This document shows, piece after piece, positions 37,145-45,891 of a stretch of 64,000 nucleotides of DNA. The notes under the pieces are model-generated. The model was not told where the DNA came from. It saw nothing but the letters and a program-made list of their open reading frames with translations, and made no database searches. Numbering within the stretch: the stretch's first letter is position 1; every line of letters starts with the position of its first letter. The position numbers and the translations under genes were made by a program. This DNA comes from Verrucomicrobiota bacterium (GTDB lineage Bacteria > Verrucomicrobiota > Verrucomicrobiia > Opitutales > Puniceicoccaceae), in assembly GCA_038744685.1 (NCBI GenBank), contig JBCDMB010000009.1, positions 1 through 64,000 of the forward strand. Reading direction: 5' to 3'.

Positions 37145-38329
37145 TTATTGGTGCGTCGTCCATCGCTTCATCTCTGACTTGAACCTCCCCTCCCGAATTG
37201 AACGCCTGATCTCCCCCGCCATCCATGACATAAAGGCAATGTTGTGGATAGCGAGGAGTTGTCCGCCCAGGGATTCACCGGCTTTGAGCAAATGATGGAT
37301 GTAGGCCCGGGAGAAATTGCGTGAGGCAGAGGGAGGGAGCCGTTCGTCGAGTGGTCTTAAATCCTCCCGGAATCGGGAGTTCTTGAGATTCAGGTGTTCG
37401 CGGCCCTCATTCTCCCAGGGGACGCATAGGGCTCCTCCATGACGAGCGAGACGGGTGGGGTGGACGCAGTCGAAGGTGTCGATCCCGAGGGCGGCTCCTT
37501 CCCAAAGATCGGTCAGCCCTCCAATGCCCAGCAGGTGGGTTGGCCGATCGTCTCGAAGATGCTTTCGCGCCCAGCCTGCCACTTCGACCATTTGGCTTTT
37601 GTCTGATCCGAGAGAGCCACCGATCGCCTGGCCAAAAAATGGTTGATGGGCAACGAATTCTGCACTTTCCCGGCGGAGGTCTTCATACACGCCGCCCTGA
37701 ACAATTCCGTAGAGCGCCTGTGTTTCATCGTTATTTCGGTCAAATTCCGCACGACTGCGGACAGCCCAGCGGTGGCTCATTTCCATTGAGCGAGAAGTGT
37801 ACTCCCGATCGACGTGAAATGGGGTGCATTCGTCGAGAACGAGAATGAAATCGGCTCCCAGTTGTCTCTGTGTTTGAATGGAACTTTCGGGAGTGAGCAA
37901 AATCTCCCTCCCGTCCACGTAGGAACGAAAACGGGCCCCTTCTTCAGAAATTTTTACCCCAGGACCTTCAGCACCGATTTTTCGACGCCCTTTGATTTCA
38001 TCGGCGATCCATCCGTGCCCAATGCTGAAGATCTGGAAACCTCCCGAATCCGTGAGCATGGGACCGTTCCATCCTGTCATCTGGTGAAGACCCCCGTGGC
38101 GAGCGACCAGTTCGGGTCCGGGCTGGAGGAGGAGATGATAAGTGTTTGATAAAATGATGTCGGCCCCTGCCTCGCGAACCTGATCGATGGGAACCCCTTT
38201 GATGGCTGCTTTGGTCGCACAGAAGATAAAGTTAGGTGTTTCGATCGCGCCGTGTGGGGTCACCAGTTGGCCTACCCTTGCAGCCGTGGTTCTGTCGTTA
38301 GAAACGATCTTAAACGAAAAACGGTCCAT
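37145..38329 (-). CDS. tgt: tRNA-guanine transglycosylase, Chlamydia-like, zinc cysteines missing
   Basis: 394 aa from ATG at 38329 (GATGGGGA upstream); a frame reaching 38515 is longer but overlaps ileS and is foreign to the family. TGT exchanges G34 in GUN anticodons for a queuosine precursor. The catalytic aspartates are present: D94 in LTDSGGFQIF and D287 in GIDTFDCVHPTR. Two departures stand out. The zinc site CxCxxC is replaced by L331, P333 and S336, although the His in LAIHN (H362) remains. The substrate loop is IGGSLGSD instead of VGGLAVGE, placing Gly241 where preQ1-type enzymes have Val, as in queuine-using enzymes. Diverges from ileS. Confidence 0.9.
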   Translation of the reverse strand: MDRFSFKIVSNDRTTAARVGQLVTPHGAIETPNFIFCATKAAIKGVPIDQVREAGADIILSNTYHLLLQPGPELVARHGGLHQMTGWNGPMLTDSGGFQIFSIGHGWIADEIKGRRKIGAEGPGVKISEEGARFRSYVDGREILLTPESSIQTQRQLGADFILVLDECTPFHVDREYTSRSMEMSHRWAVRSRAEFDRNNDETQALYGIVQGGVYEDLRRESAEFVAHQPFFGQAIGGSLGSDKSQMVEVAGWARKHLRDDRPTHLLGIGGLTDLWEGAALGIDTFDCVHPTRLARHGGALCVPWENEGREHLNLKNSRFREDLRPLDERLPPSASRNFSRAYIHHLLKAGESLGGQLLAIHNIAFMSWMAGEIRRSIREGRFKSEMKRWTTHQ

Positions 38330-38527
38330 TTCCCCATCAGGGTAAGGGGAGACAACATGGAGGGAAAAGTCTTCATCTGAAAAAATGACCGAGCGGGAAG
38401 GATCCTTAGTGACCATCCCAAAAGATCCCAGAGGGTCGGTTTCGGTGCATCCAACCTTTACGGTGTTCGCTTGACTGCCCGTCTGAAAGCTCCAAACTCT
38501 CGCGCTTTTCGCCAAAACCTGCGACCC

Positions 38528-41314
38528 GTGAATTCCTTAAAAGAGACGCTAAACCTGCCCCAGACCGACTTTCCTATGAGAGCGGGTTTGGTTCAGCGCG
38601 AGCCGGAGCGGGTCACTCATTGGCAAAAGGTCGATCTCTATGGGTCGATGCAGAAAAAAAACGCCGACGCACTCGACGAGTTTTTGCTTCATGACGGTCC
38701 GCCATTCACCAATGGCGATGTTCACATAGGAACGGCTTTAAACAAGGTCCTGAAGGACGGAATTGTTCGATTTCAATCCATGAAGGGCAGGCGGGCCCCC
38801 TACATTCCTGGATGGGACTGCCACGGTCTGCCAATCGAACACAAAGTGGCCCGCTCTATGAAGGAGGCTGGGCGCGAGCTGGGTCCTACCGAAATGCGGG
38901 AGGCTTGCGCAGAGTTTAGCCGGGAATTCATCGAAAAACAGAGGGGACAGTTTATCCGGCTCGGTGTTCAGGCGGATTGGGCAAACGAGTACCGCACGAT
39001 GAATCCGGTTTACGAGGCAGGTATCCTGAGGACTTTTTCCGAATTTGTTCGGAAGGATTTGGTCTACAGAAGCAAAAAACCTGTCTACTGGTCGATTCCT
39101 TGCCGAACTGCTCTCGCGGAGGCAGAGATCGAATATAAGGATCATGTAAGTCCCGCGATCTACGTCTCTTTTCCGATCACTGACAGTGAATCCGTAGTCA
39201 TCTGGACCACTACGCCGTGGACTCTTCCGGCAAACCTAGCGATTGCCGTGCATCCTCGTCTCTCCTACGCCCGGGTCCGAGTGGGCGAGAAGAGTTTCTG
39301 GATAGCGGAATCGCTGGTAAGTGAAGTGGCGAATGCCTGCGGATGGAAGGACTACTCAGTGGAGGAATCCGTTGAGGGGGCAAAGCTCGCGGGCCGCGAA
39401 GCTCGCCATCCGTTCATTGACCGTCCATCGCCGATGGTTTCGGCAGAGTATGTGACAGCCACTACCGGCACGGGCTGTGTGCACCTCGCCCCGGGACATG
39501 GAATCGACGACTATGTCGTTGGTCTGCAAAATAGCCTCGAGGTCTACTCACCGTTGGACGATAGCGGAAGGTATTTGGATGATGGAAGAGTCCCTCTGGA
39601 GCTTGTCGGGAAATCCGTTTTGGAACGGAATGGCCGGTCAGAGGCGAATGACGGCGTGCTGAAGATTCTCTCCGAAAAAAAGGTTCTCCTTGCAAACGAG
39701 CCGCACGAGCATTCCTACCCCCACTGTTGGCGATCGAAGACTCCAGTGGTGTTCCGGGCGATGGACCAATGGTTTGTCGCTCTGGATCGGGATGGACTTC
39801 GGTCAAAGGCTCTTGATGCTATTGGAAGTGTCCAATGGGAACCCGCGTGGGGAGAAAATCGGATCCGCGGAGCGGTCGAGTCCCGGCCCGACTGGTGTAT
39901 CAGCAGGCAGCGCACCTGGGGAGTTCCAATTCCTGCCTTCTTCGATGACCAGGGAACTCCTTTTATTGACGCAGAGGTCATTGGGAGCATCGCAAAGCGG
40001 GTAGAATCCGAAGGTTGCAATTTTTGGTTCGAAGAGAGTGCTGAGGAAATCCTTGCGTCGATGGATCTTCCGGAAGGCTGGGATCCTGCCGACCTACGAC
40101 CCGGTCGCGACACTCTCGACGTGTGGATCGATTCCGGTTGCAGCCATCGGGCGGTGCTCAAGGAAAGGAATATGTCTTGGCCTGCTGATCTTTACATTGA
40201 AGGAAGCGATCAACATCGTGGCTGGTTCCAGTCCTCGCTCTGGACAAGCATGATTGCAGATGGGTCTCCCCCATACCGGAAAATCCTTACGCATGGCTTT
40301 GTGGTTGGACAGGATGGACGCAAAATCTCGAAAAGTGATGGCAAGCCCCAGACGGCGGACAGTTTTGTCAATGAATTCGGTGCGGACATCGTTCGCTTGT
40401 GGATCAGCAGTGAAGATTACCGAAACGATATTCCTGTGTCTGGGGAGATCTTGAAAAACGTCTCCCAAACCTACCGAAACATTCGGAACACTCTTCGATT
40501 CCAAATTGGAAACCTCTTTGACTTCAACCCAGAGCTAGACTGGGTGGGTGAAGAGTCATTGGACCCGTTGGACCGATGGGCACTGGCGAGACTTTCTGCT
40601 TTGGTCCAGACCGTAGAGAGAGCGTACGAGGAGTTTGCCTTTCACCGTGTGTATCAGGAGATCAGCCGCTTCTGCGCCCAGACTTTATCAGCGACTTACC
40701 ACGATATTCTCAAGGATCGGCTCTACACTTTGGCTCCCTCGAATCCATTGCGAAGGTCGTCTCAGACCGTATTGTTCAGGATTTGCGATGCGCTTTGTCG
40801 TATTTTAAACCCAGTTCTTTCCTTCACCGCGGATGAGGCCTATTCTTTCCTGCATGACCGGTCGGAGTATGGTGGAGATCCGGTGCAGCTTGCGGGTTGG
40901 CCAGAGATTTCCCTTGCTCGAGAAAGCGATTCCTCTGCAGCGGATGTGGAGAAAGTTCTCCGTTTCAAGTCAACGTATGTAAACGACGCTTTGGAGGAAA
41001 AGCGTAAGGCGAAAGAGATCGCCTCAAGCTTGGATGCCAAAGTAGTTATTTCGGGAGACGAAAATTCGGAGGATTTTCGTCTTCTTCGAGAGTTCGAGAA
41101 ATTTCTTCCGGAGCTGTTTATTGTTTCTGCCGTGGAATTGTTGCCGAACGAAGGCGTGCTATCGGTGGAGGCGTCCCATGCCGATGGGGTCAAGTGTCCA
41201 CGAACCTGGAGGTGGGTTCCCCGTTTGGTGGCTACCGAACAGTGGGGAGAGGTATCCGAGCGTTGTGCGGAAGCATTGGAAGAAATTCTCCGCGAAAATC
41301 CATCCACAGTTTGA
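38528..41314 (+). CDS. ileS: Isoleucyl-tRNA synthetase with degenerate C-terminal zinc finger
   Basis: 928 aa class I synthetase. GTG at 38528 was chosen because it starts the family's usual SLKETLNLPQTDFPMR. The HIGH motif is GDVHIGTALNKV, the KMSKS loop is GRKISKSDGKP, and the editing domain is present (VVIWTTTPWTLPANLA, TGTGCVHLAPGHGIDDY). The C-terminal zinc finger, CxxC...CxxC in bacterial IleRS, reads KCPRTW...VSERC: the second and third cysteines are Thr and Ser. First gene of the row leading to dksA-like and lspA. Confidence 0.95.
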   Translation: MNSLKETLNLPQTDFPMRAGLVQREPERVTHWQKVDLYGSMQKKNADALDEFLLHDGPPFTNGDVHIGTALNKVLKDGIVRFQSMKGRRAPYIPGWDCHGLPIEHKVARSMKEAGRELGPTEMREACAEFSREFIEKQRGQFIRLGVQADWANEYRTMNPVYEAGILRTFSEFVRKDLVYRSKKPVYWSIPCRTALAEAEIEYKDHVSPAIYVSFPITDSESVVIWTTTPWTLPANLAIAVHPRLSYARVRVGEKSFWIAESLVSEVANACGWKDYSVEESVEGAKLAGREARHPFIDRPSPMVSAEYVTATTGTGCVHLAPGHGIDDYVVGLQNSLEVYSPLDDSGRYLDDGRVPLELVGKSVLERNGRSEANDGVLKILSEKKVLLANEPHEHSYPHCWRSKTPVVFRAMDQWFVALDRDGLRSKALDAIGSVQWEPAWGENRIRGAVESRPDWCISRQRTWGVPIPAFFDDQGTPFIDAEVIGSIAKRVESEGCNFWFEESAEEILASMDLPEGWDPADLRPGRDTLDVWIDSGCSHRAVLKERNMSWPADLYIEGSDQHRGWFQSSLWTSMIADGSPPYRKILTHGFVVGQDGRKISKSDGKPQTADSFVNEFGADIVRLWISSEDYRNDIPVSGEILKNVSQTYRNIRNTLRFQIGNLFDFNPELDWVGEESLDPLDRWALARLSALVQTVERAYEEFAFHRVYQEISRFCAQTLSATYHDILKDRLYTLAPSNPLRRSSQTVLFRICDALCRILNPVLSFTADEAYSFLHDRSEYGGDPVQLAGWPEISLARESDSSAADVEKVLRFKSTYVNDALEEKRKAKEIASSLDAKVVISGDENSEDFRLLREFEKFLPELFIVSAVELLPNEGVLSVEASHADGVKCPRTWRWVPRLVATEQWGEVSERCAEALEEILRENPSTV

Positions 41315-41353
41315 ACAATACGCCGTTTTGATTTGCTGAAATCCCTTTGATCC

Positions 41354-42424
41354 ATGCCTACGAAAAAGAAAACTGTTACGAAGAAAGTCTCTGCAAAGAA
41401 GGTAGCGAAGAAAGTTGCGAAAAAGGCAGCTGCGAAAAGGGCTACCAAATCGACTAAAAAGACGGTCGCTAAAAGAGGCGTGACGAAGAAAGCCGTCTCG
41501 AAGAAAACTGTGCCGAAGAAGAGTGTCGGTAAGAAATCTGCCACGAAGAAGATCGCAGTGAAAAGTGCGAAGAAGAAGGCTGTTGCTAGAAAAAAGGTAG
41601 CCAAGGAGAAAGAAAAGGCAGAGGAATCGGAATCGACAGTAGGAGTCGAAGAGGTTACCCGTCGGGTGACAGAGGCCCTGAAACGCCGGGGTCCGAAGAC
41701 GGGTGAGGAGGAGGCTCGAAAAGGTCAGCCGGTGGTTTTCAATTTGGAGGATCTCAGGAGCTATCTCAAGAACCGTAAGTCCGCTCCTCCCGACGTGGAC
41801 GAGAAACCCAAGAAGAAAGCTGCCGAGAAACCGGTAAAGGCAGCTGTGAAGGAGGTGCAGTCTCCGACCCGGGCCAAACAGTCCTTTGGAGCTGCTTCTG
41901 TGGCAGACCTTTTAGGATTCGATCCTATGGCGACGACGAGTGCTCCGGAGCCAAGTCAGAGCTCTGAGGAGGGTGTTCCCAAAAAATTCATTTCTTACTT
42001 CCGGGCTCTCGTAAAGTTGCATGACGAAGTCGCAGAAGGCTTGAATCGTCATTCTGAAGAGACCCTAAACCGCTCAAATAAAGAGGACTCCGGTGACCTC
42101 TCCAGTTACGGACAGCACATGGCGGATGCCGGAACTGATAGTTTTGACCGGGATTTTGCTCTCAGTATGGTGTCGAGTGAGCAGGAGGCCCTCTACGAAA
42201 TTGACGAAGCAATCCGCCGTATTCGGGAGGGCGCTTATGGGGTCTGCGAGATTACGGGTAAAGCCATCAGTCGTGACCGGTTGAAGGCGGTCCCGTTCAC
42301 CCGCTACTCTGTAGAAGGACAGATTGAGGTCGAAAGAGGGCGTGTCCGAAAGGTTCAAAAAGCCGGAATTCAAGGATTTGACGGGGAAGACTCGCCTGTT
42401 GTAGCCGATGACGACGACGAATAA
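41354..42424 (+). CDS. DksA/TraR-like protein with histone-H1-like lysine-rich N-terminus
   Basis: 356 aa in two parts. Residues 1-90 are a Lys/Ala/Thr repeat (VSAKKVAKKVAKKAAAKRAT and similar) like histone H1 tails and chlamydial Hc proteins. An intermediate linker with more Lys leads to a DksA-like coiled coil and globular end (about 210-356: LSMVSSEQEALYEIDEAIRR, REGAYGVCEITGKAISRDRL). Of the four zinc cysteines of DksA only C298 is left; the others are T301, S319 and G322. It probably binds RNA polymerase through the secondary channel, while the tail should bind nucleic acid. Lies between ileS and lspA. Confidence 0.85.
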   Translation: MPTKKKTVTKKVSAKKVAKKVAKKAAAKRATKSTKKTVAKRGVTKKAVSKKTVPKKSVGKKSATKKIAVKSAKKKAVARKKVAKEKEKAEESESTVGVEEVTRRVTEALKRRGPKTGEEEARKGQPVVFNLEDLRSYLKNRKSAPPDVDEKPKKKAAEKPVKAAVKEVQSPTRAKQSFGAASVADLLGFDPMATTSAPEPSQSSEEGVPKKFISYFRALVKLHDEVAEGLNRHSEETLNRSNKEDSGDLSSYGQHMADAGTDSFDRDFALSMVSSEQEALYEIDEAIRRIREGAYGVCEITGKAISRDRLKAVPFTRYSVEGQIEVERGRVRKVQKAGIQGFDGEDSPVVADDDDE

Positions 42425-42530
42425 CGGCTTTGAACCAGTTGCATTGTGAGTCGGATCAGTAGCACGGAGTTCTGGTCGGATTTGGCGATTCGACTCGGGA
42501 TTTGTCGAAGACTCTCCGGCGCTGCTATCG

Positions 42531-43124
42531 ATGTTGGCTAACCTGCGAGCCTACCGCCTGTTTTGGGTTCTGGCTGGTGCGGTGCTGGTGTTTGACCAGG
42601 CGACCAAAGCTTGGATCGATGCCATCCTGCCTTTCCCGACTTATTTCCCGAATGGAGGGCCGGGAGGGGAGTCCCCCATCGTAATTATCCCCGGTTTTTT
42701 CCAGTTGGTCCACATTGGGAACGAGGGGGCTGCTTGGGGGCTCTTGAGTGGTTATCGGTCTGTCTTGATCCTTGTGGCTATCGGAGCTCTGGTGGCTATT
42801 TACTGTTTTCGACGATCACTAGAGCTCACCCTTCCGGTCATGCAGGTCGCTTTCGGGCTGATCGTTGGAGGTATTGTGGGTAACCTGTTGGATCGCATCA
42901 TCTACCATCACGTCGTCGATTTTTTGGACGTCCATTTACCGGGAATCGCTTTTCTCGGCATACCCCCGTATCGGTGGCCAGCCTTCAATGTAGCGGATAG
43001 CGCGATCTGTTGCGGAGTGATTTTTTACCTTATCCTTTCGTTTTTCCCACCCAAGGGAAGTCAGGCCTATTTGGAGAAACAGACAAATGCGAAACGTTCT
43101 GGATCCGATCGAGAGTCCAGCTAA
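42531..43124 (+). CDS. lspA: Lipoprotein signal peptidase (signal peptidase II)
   Basis: 197 aa with four membrane helices. The two catalytic aspartates are in GGIVGNLLDRIIYHHVVDFL and AFNVADSAICCG, and the N-terminal VFDQATKAW and NEGAAWGLL boxes are family marks. It cleaves prolipoproteins such as the Pal-like protein at 36470. The downstream methyltransferase gene starts inside its last 38 bp. Confidence 0.94.
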   Translation: MLANLRAYRLFWVLAGAVLVFDQATKAWIDAILPFPTYFPNGGPGGESPIVIIPGFFQLVHIGNEGAAWGLLSGYRSVLILVAIGALVAIYCFRRSLELTLPVMQVAFGLIVGGIVGNLLDRIIYHHVVDFLDVHLPGIAFLGIPPYRWPAFNVADSAICCGVIFYLILSFFPPKGSQAYLEKQTNAKRSGSDRESS

Positions 43125-43899
43125 TCCGAGAGTACGCGACTGGGCGAAACTGCGTTCGGGCCGGCGGAGAAGGCAAGCGGGGAGATTCCTGATCGACGGA
43201 GGGTATGAATTGGATCAGGCCATTACAGGGAAGATATTCATTGAGGAGGTCCTCCTTTCTTCATCGCTCGAAGAAGGACCCTTGAGTGAATGGCAGGAGA
43301 AATTGAACGAGAATCAGGTTGAGTGGCGTCGAGTTTCTGAGGCGGTTCTAGAGAAAGTGTCCGTCAGAGAGAATCCCGACGGAATCATTGCAGTTGCCCG
43401 CACACCGGATCGCGCTTTTTCAATACCAGTTGACCCCGGTGGTCCGCTAATTGTCGCGAATCGTATCGAAAAGCCTGGAAATCTTGGTGCGTTGATCCGG
43501 ACTTGCTATGCGGTGGGTGCGGCGGGCGTTGTGCTGTGTGACCCGGCTGTCGACTTTGAGAGCCCGCAGGTTATCCGAGCGTCCCGGGGTCTGGTTTTCC
43601 GTCTGCCCGGCTGGACTTCAACGGCGAGCGAGTTGATCAATTTGTTAGGTCAAAGTACTTTGACGGTTTTTGCCGCCGACAAAAATTCTGAGCAAATTTT
43701 TTGGGAGGCGAATTGGCCGAGCGATCCGGTGATCGTTCTTGGGGAAGAGCATTTCGGGCTCTCAAACGAGTGGGACCACGAATGGATAACCGGGCTTCGA
43801 ATACCGATGGAGAAAGGAATTGATTCTCTTAACGTGTCCGTATCGGGGGCGCTCCTACTCTATGAATGGAAACGTCAGCAAAGGGCAGAAAGAACATAG
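43087..43899 (+). CDS. SpoU/TrmH-family RNA 2'-O-ribose methyltransferase
   Basis: 270 aa. The N-terminal substrate-binding region (IESPANPRVRDWAKLR, GRFLIDGGYELDQA) is followed by the SPOUT knot: motif 1 NRIEKPGNLGALIRTCYAVG, motif 2 VIVLGEEHFGLSNEW and motif 3 IPMEKGIDSLNVSVSGALLL. It most likely modifies 23S rRNA or tRNA; RlmB and TsnR-like functions cannot be separated by eye. Its start overlaps lspA by 38 bp, pointing to coupled translation. Confidence 0.9.
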   Translation: MRNVLDPIESPANPRVRDWAKLRSGRRRRQAGRFLIDGGYELDQAITGKIFIEEVLLSSSLEEGPLSEWQEKLNENQVEWRRVSEAVLEKVSVRENPDGIIAVARTPDRAFSIPVDPGGPLIVANRIEKPGNLGALIRTCYAVGAAGVVLCDPAVDFESPQVIRASRGLVFRLPGWTSTASELINLLGQSTLTVFAADKNSEQIFWEANWPSDPVIVLGEEHFGLSNEWDHEWITGLRIPMEKGIDSLNVSVSGALLLYEWKRQQRAERT

Positions 43900-43958
43900 G
43901 GTCGCAAGATCCGAAAGTTCTCGACGGACTGTCAGTGCTATCCAAGGATCAACCGAAG

Positions 43959-44663
43959 ATGCCGAGCAATGAAATGACCGCTCTTCTAGCGCTGCAGGCT
44001 AAGGACCTCGATTTGCGCAAGGCTCTTTTGTCTCTCCAGTCTTTCCCCGAAGAACGAATAAGGGTCGAGAGTGAGATCCGTTCGGTCGAATCCGAAGTCG
44101 ATGAGTTGCGATCGAAGATTAAGGAGTTCGAAGTTTCGGGTGAGCGGATGGAAGCAGATACAGAGGCTGCTGACGAAAAAATCAGGAAACTGAAAAACCA
44201 GCAGCTGGAGGTGAAGAAAAATGAAGAGTATGAAGCGTTGAATCACGAGATTCAGAACCTCGAGAATCAGATTGATGAAATCGAGGAGGCAGAAATCCGT
44301 CTTCTGGATCAAATTGAAGAGGAAAAGGTTGTTCTCACCGGGAAAGAGGCCGAATCCGCGAAGGTGGTGGGTCGCCTTCAGCAAACGCTCACTAAAATTG
44401 ACGAGGACGAGCAGCATTTCCGCGGAAAATTGGACGGAATGAAGAGCGAGGTGGAAGAGCGTAGGGCTCTCGTAGAGACGGACCTTCTGATGATTTACGA
44501 TTCGCTCTGGAAACAGATCAAGCGGCCCCCGGTCGTTGTTCCGCTCGAGGATCAAAAGTGCGGTGGTTGTCACTTGCGTGTGAGCAATGAGGTGTATGCT
44601 GCTGTTCAGGATTTCAAGGTCGTTCGTTGTGACCAATGCGATCGACTCCTCTATCTCGAGTAG
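43959..44663 (+). CDS. DUF164 coiled-coil / C4 zinc-ribbon protein (CdsZ-like)
   Basis: 234 aa from ATG at 43959. A long antiparallel coiled coil (about 20-190, with IKEFEVSGERMEADTEAADE and NHEIQNLENQIDEIEEAEIR) ends in an intact zinc ribbon, QKCGGCHLRVSNE ... VRCDQCDRLLY. This is the architecture of chlamydial CT398 (CdsZ) and of bacterial DUF164 proteins; CT398 binds sigma-54 and type III secretion parts, but neither is seen here. All four cysteines are kept, unlike the neighbouring zinc proteins in this row. Confidence 0.87.
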   Translation: MPSNEMTALLALQAKDLDLRKALLSLQSFPEERIRVESEIRSVESEVDELRSKIKEFEVSGERMEADTEAADEKIRKLKNQQLEVKKNEEYEALNHEIQNLENQIDEIEEAEIRLLDQIEEEKVVLTGKEAESAKVVGRLQQTLTKIDEDEQHFRGKLDGMKSEVEERRALVETDLLMIYDSLWKQIKRPPVVVPLEDQKCGGCHLRVSNEVYAAVQDFKVVRCDQCDRLLYLE

Positions 44664-44665
44664 AG

Positions 44666-45874
44666 ATGCGGACTCTTGGTTTCGCGGAAGCGTTCCTTGC
44701 GGATTTTCACACCAAGCTGGACGGCGGCTTGGTGACTGTCGCTGCGGCACGCCTAAATGACGTCCCCAACGTCGACCAGTTGAATCGAGCCCTTCAGAAG
44801 ATGCTTTCGCGCCACCTTCTACTGCGTTGTGAGATCGTGCGTGACCATCAAGGCAGGCTTTGTTTTTCCGAGAGGACTGATTGGGAAGCGCCAACGGTAA
44901 TCGAAAAAGCGATCCATCCTGCATTGTGGTTTGAGGAGTTGCTCGATACCCCTCTGCAAGCAGATCGGCCACCCTTTGAGTTTTTTCTGACCCGCGAAGG
45001 GGAGAAGCCACATGTATTTTTGAAGGTCCATCATGCGATTGCAGATGGAACGGCTCTTCGTAGTCTTCTCAACGAAGTCCTCGAAGGGAGTTGTGGGAAC
45101 GGGAGCAGTGAGGGGGAACAGGCACTAACACCGAGCGTGGAGGAAATGATGGCTTCAACGGCGAAGAACTTTTCTGCGGCTTTGCCTCCGCCCGAAGGAA
45201 TGGAGCCATGGCGATTTCATCGTCGGGTGGCCCTCCCCAAACGTCGTAGTCGGGTGTTTCTGAGGGAGATTGGTTGTGCGTTACTCCTTACTCAGGCTCA
45301 TAACAGGGGGGTAAAGCTGAACAGCATACTCATGGAAGCAGTCGCGAGGGTATCCAGCGATTTGCCGAACTTTCCTGAGAAAAATGCACTCATCCTACCA
45401 GTTAGCGTTCGCCGGCGTGTGAAACCGCGCGTCCCTGACGAGACGATGGGTTGTTACATCGGCAATGCTTTAGTGTATTTCGGATGTGGAGGTGACGCGG
45501 AAGCGACATCGGATGCGGCAGTGCTGGAACGGCAATTGAGTGTGTCCCTAACTTCAGCGATTACCGGGCCACCCGATTTTGCTCCTGAAGTGCTGAGTCA
45601 GGCGGTGGGTTCTTTCTTGGATCCGGAACGAGACAGCTTTGAATATTCATTGGGCCTCTCCAATCTCGGACCTGACCCCCAAGCATCTTCTTCCGTGGAT
45701 GGATTTTGGTTTGCGGCCTCGGTACGTCCGGGTCACTTAGGAATTTTGATTACCGCCAGCACGGTGGGAGATCGGCTTTGCCTCACCTTTCATCACGCTG
45801 AACCTCTAGTTCCTCCTTCAGCTGTAGAGCGGTTCGCAGATGGGGTGGTCGCTTACCTCCAGAAAGAGGTTTAA
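44666..45874 (+). CDS. Condensation-type acyltransferase (HHxxxDG, PapA/WS-DGAT/AATase-like)
   Basis: 402 aa from ATG at 44666, 2 bp after the previous stop. The active-site motif HHAIADG is present (VFLKVHHAIADGTALRSLL), and the N-terminal half has the typical two-lobed start (LNRALQKMLSRHLLLRCEIV). The C-terminal half holds VSVRRRVKPRVPDETMGCYI and GLSNLGPDP, which resemble PapA-like and alcohol acyltransferase families. It should transfer an acyl group to a hydroxyl or amine; neither substrate can be read. Last gene of the ileS row. Confidence 0.8.
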   Translation: MRTLGFAEAFLADFHTKLDGGLVTVAAARLNDVPNVDQLNRALQKMLSRHLLLRCEIVRDHQGRLCFSERTDWEAPTVIEKAIHPALWFEELLDTPLQADRPPFEFFLTREGEKPHVFLKVHHAIADGTALRSLLNEVLEGSCGNGSSEGEQALTPSVEEMMASTAKNFSAALPPPEGMEPWRFHRRVALPKRRSRVFLREIGCALLLTQAHNRGVKLNSILMEAVARVSSDLPNFPEKNALILPVSVRRRVKPRVPDETMGCYIGNALVYFGCGGDAEATSDAAVLERQLSVSLTSAITGPPDFAPEVLSQAVGSFLDPERDSFEYSLGLSNLGPDPQASSSVDGFWFAASVRPGHLGILITASTVGDRLCLTFHHAEPLVPPSAVERFADGVVAYLQKEV

Positions 45875-45891
45875 TACCGAATTTGGCATAA

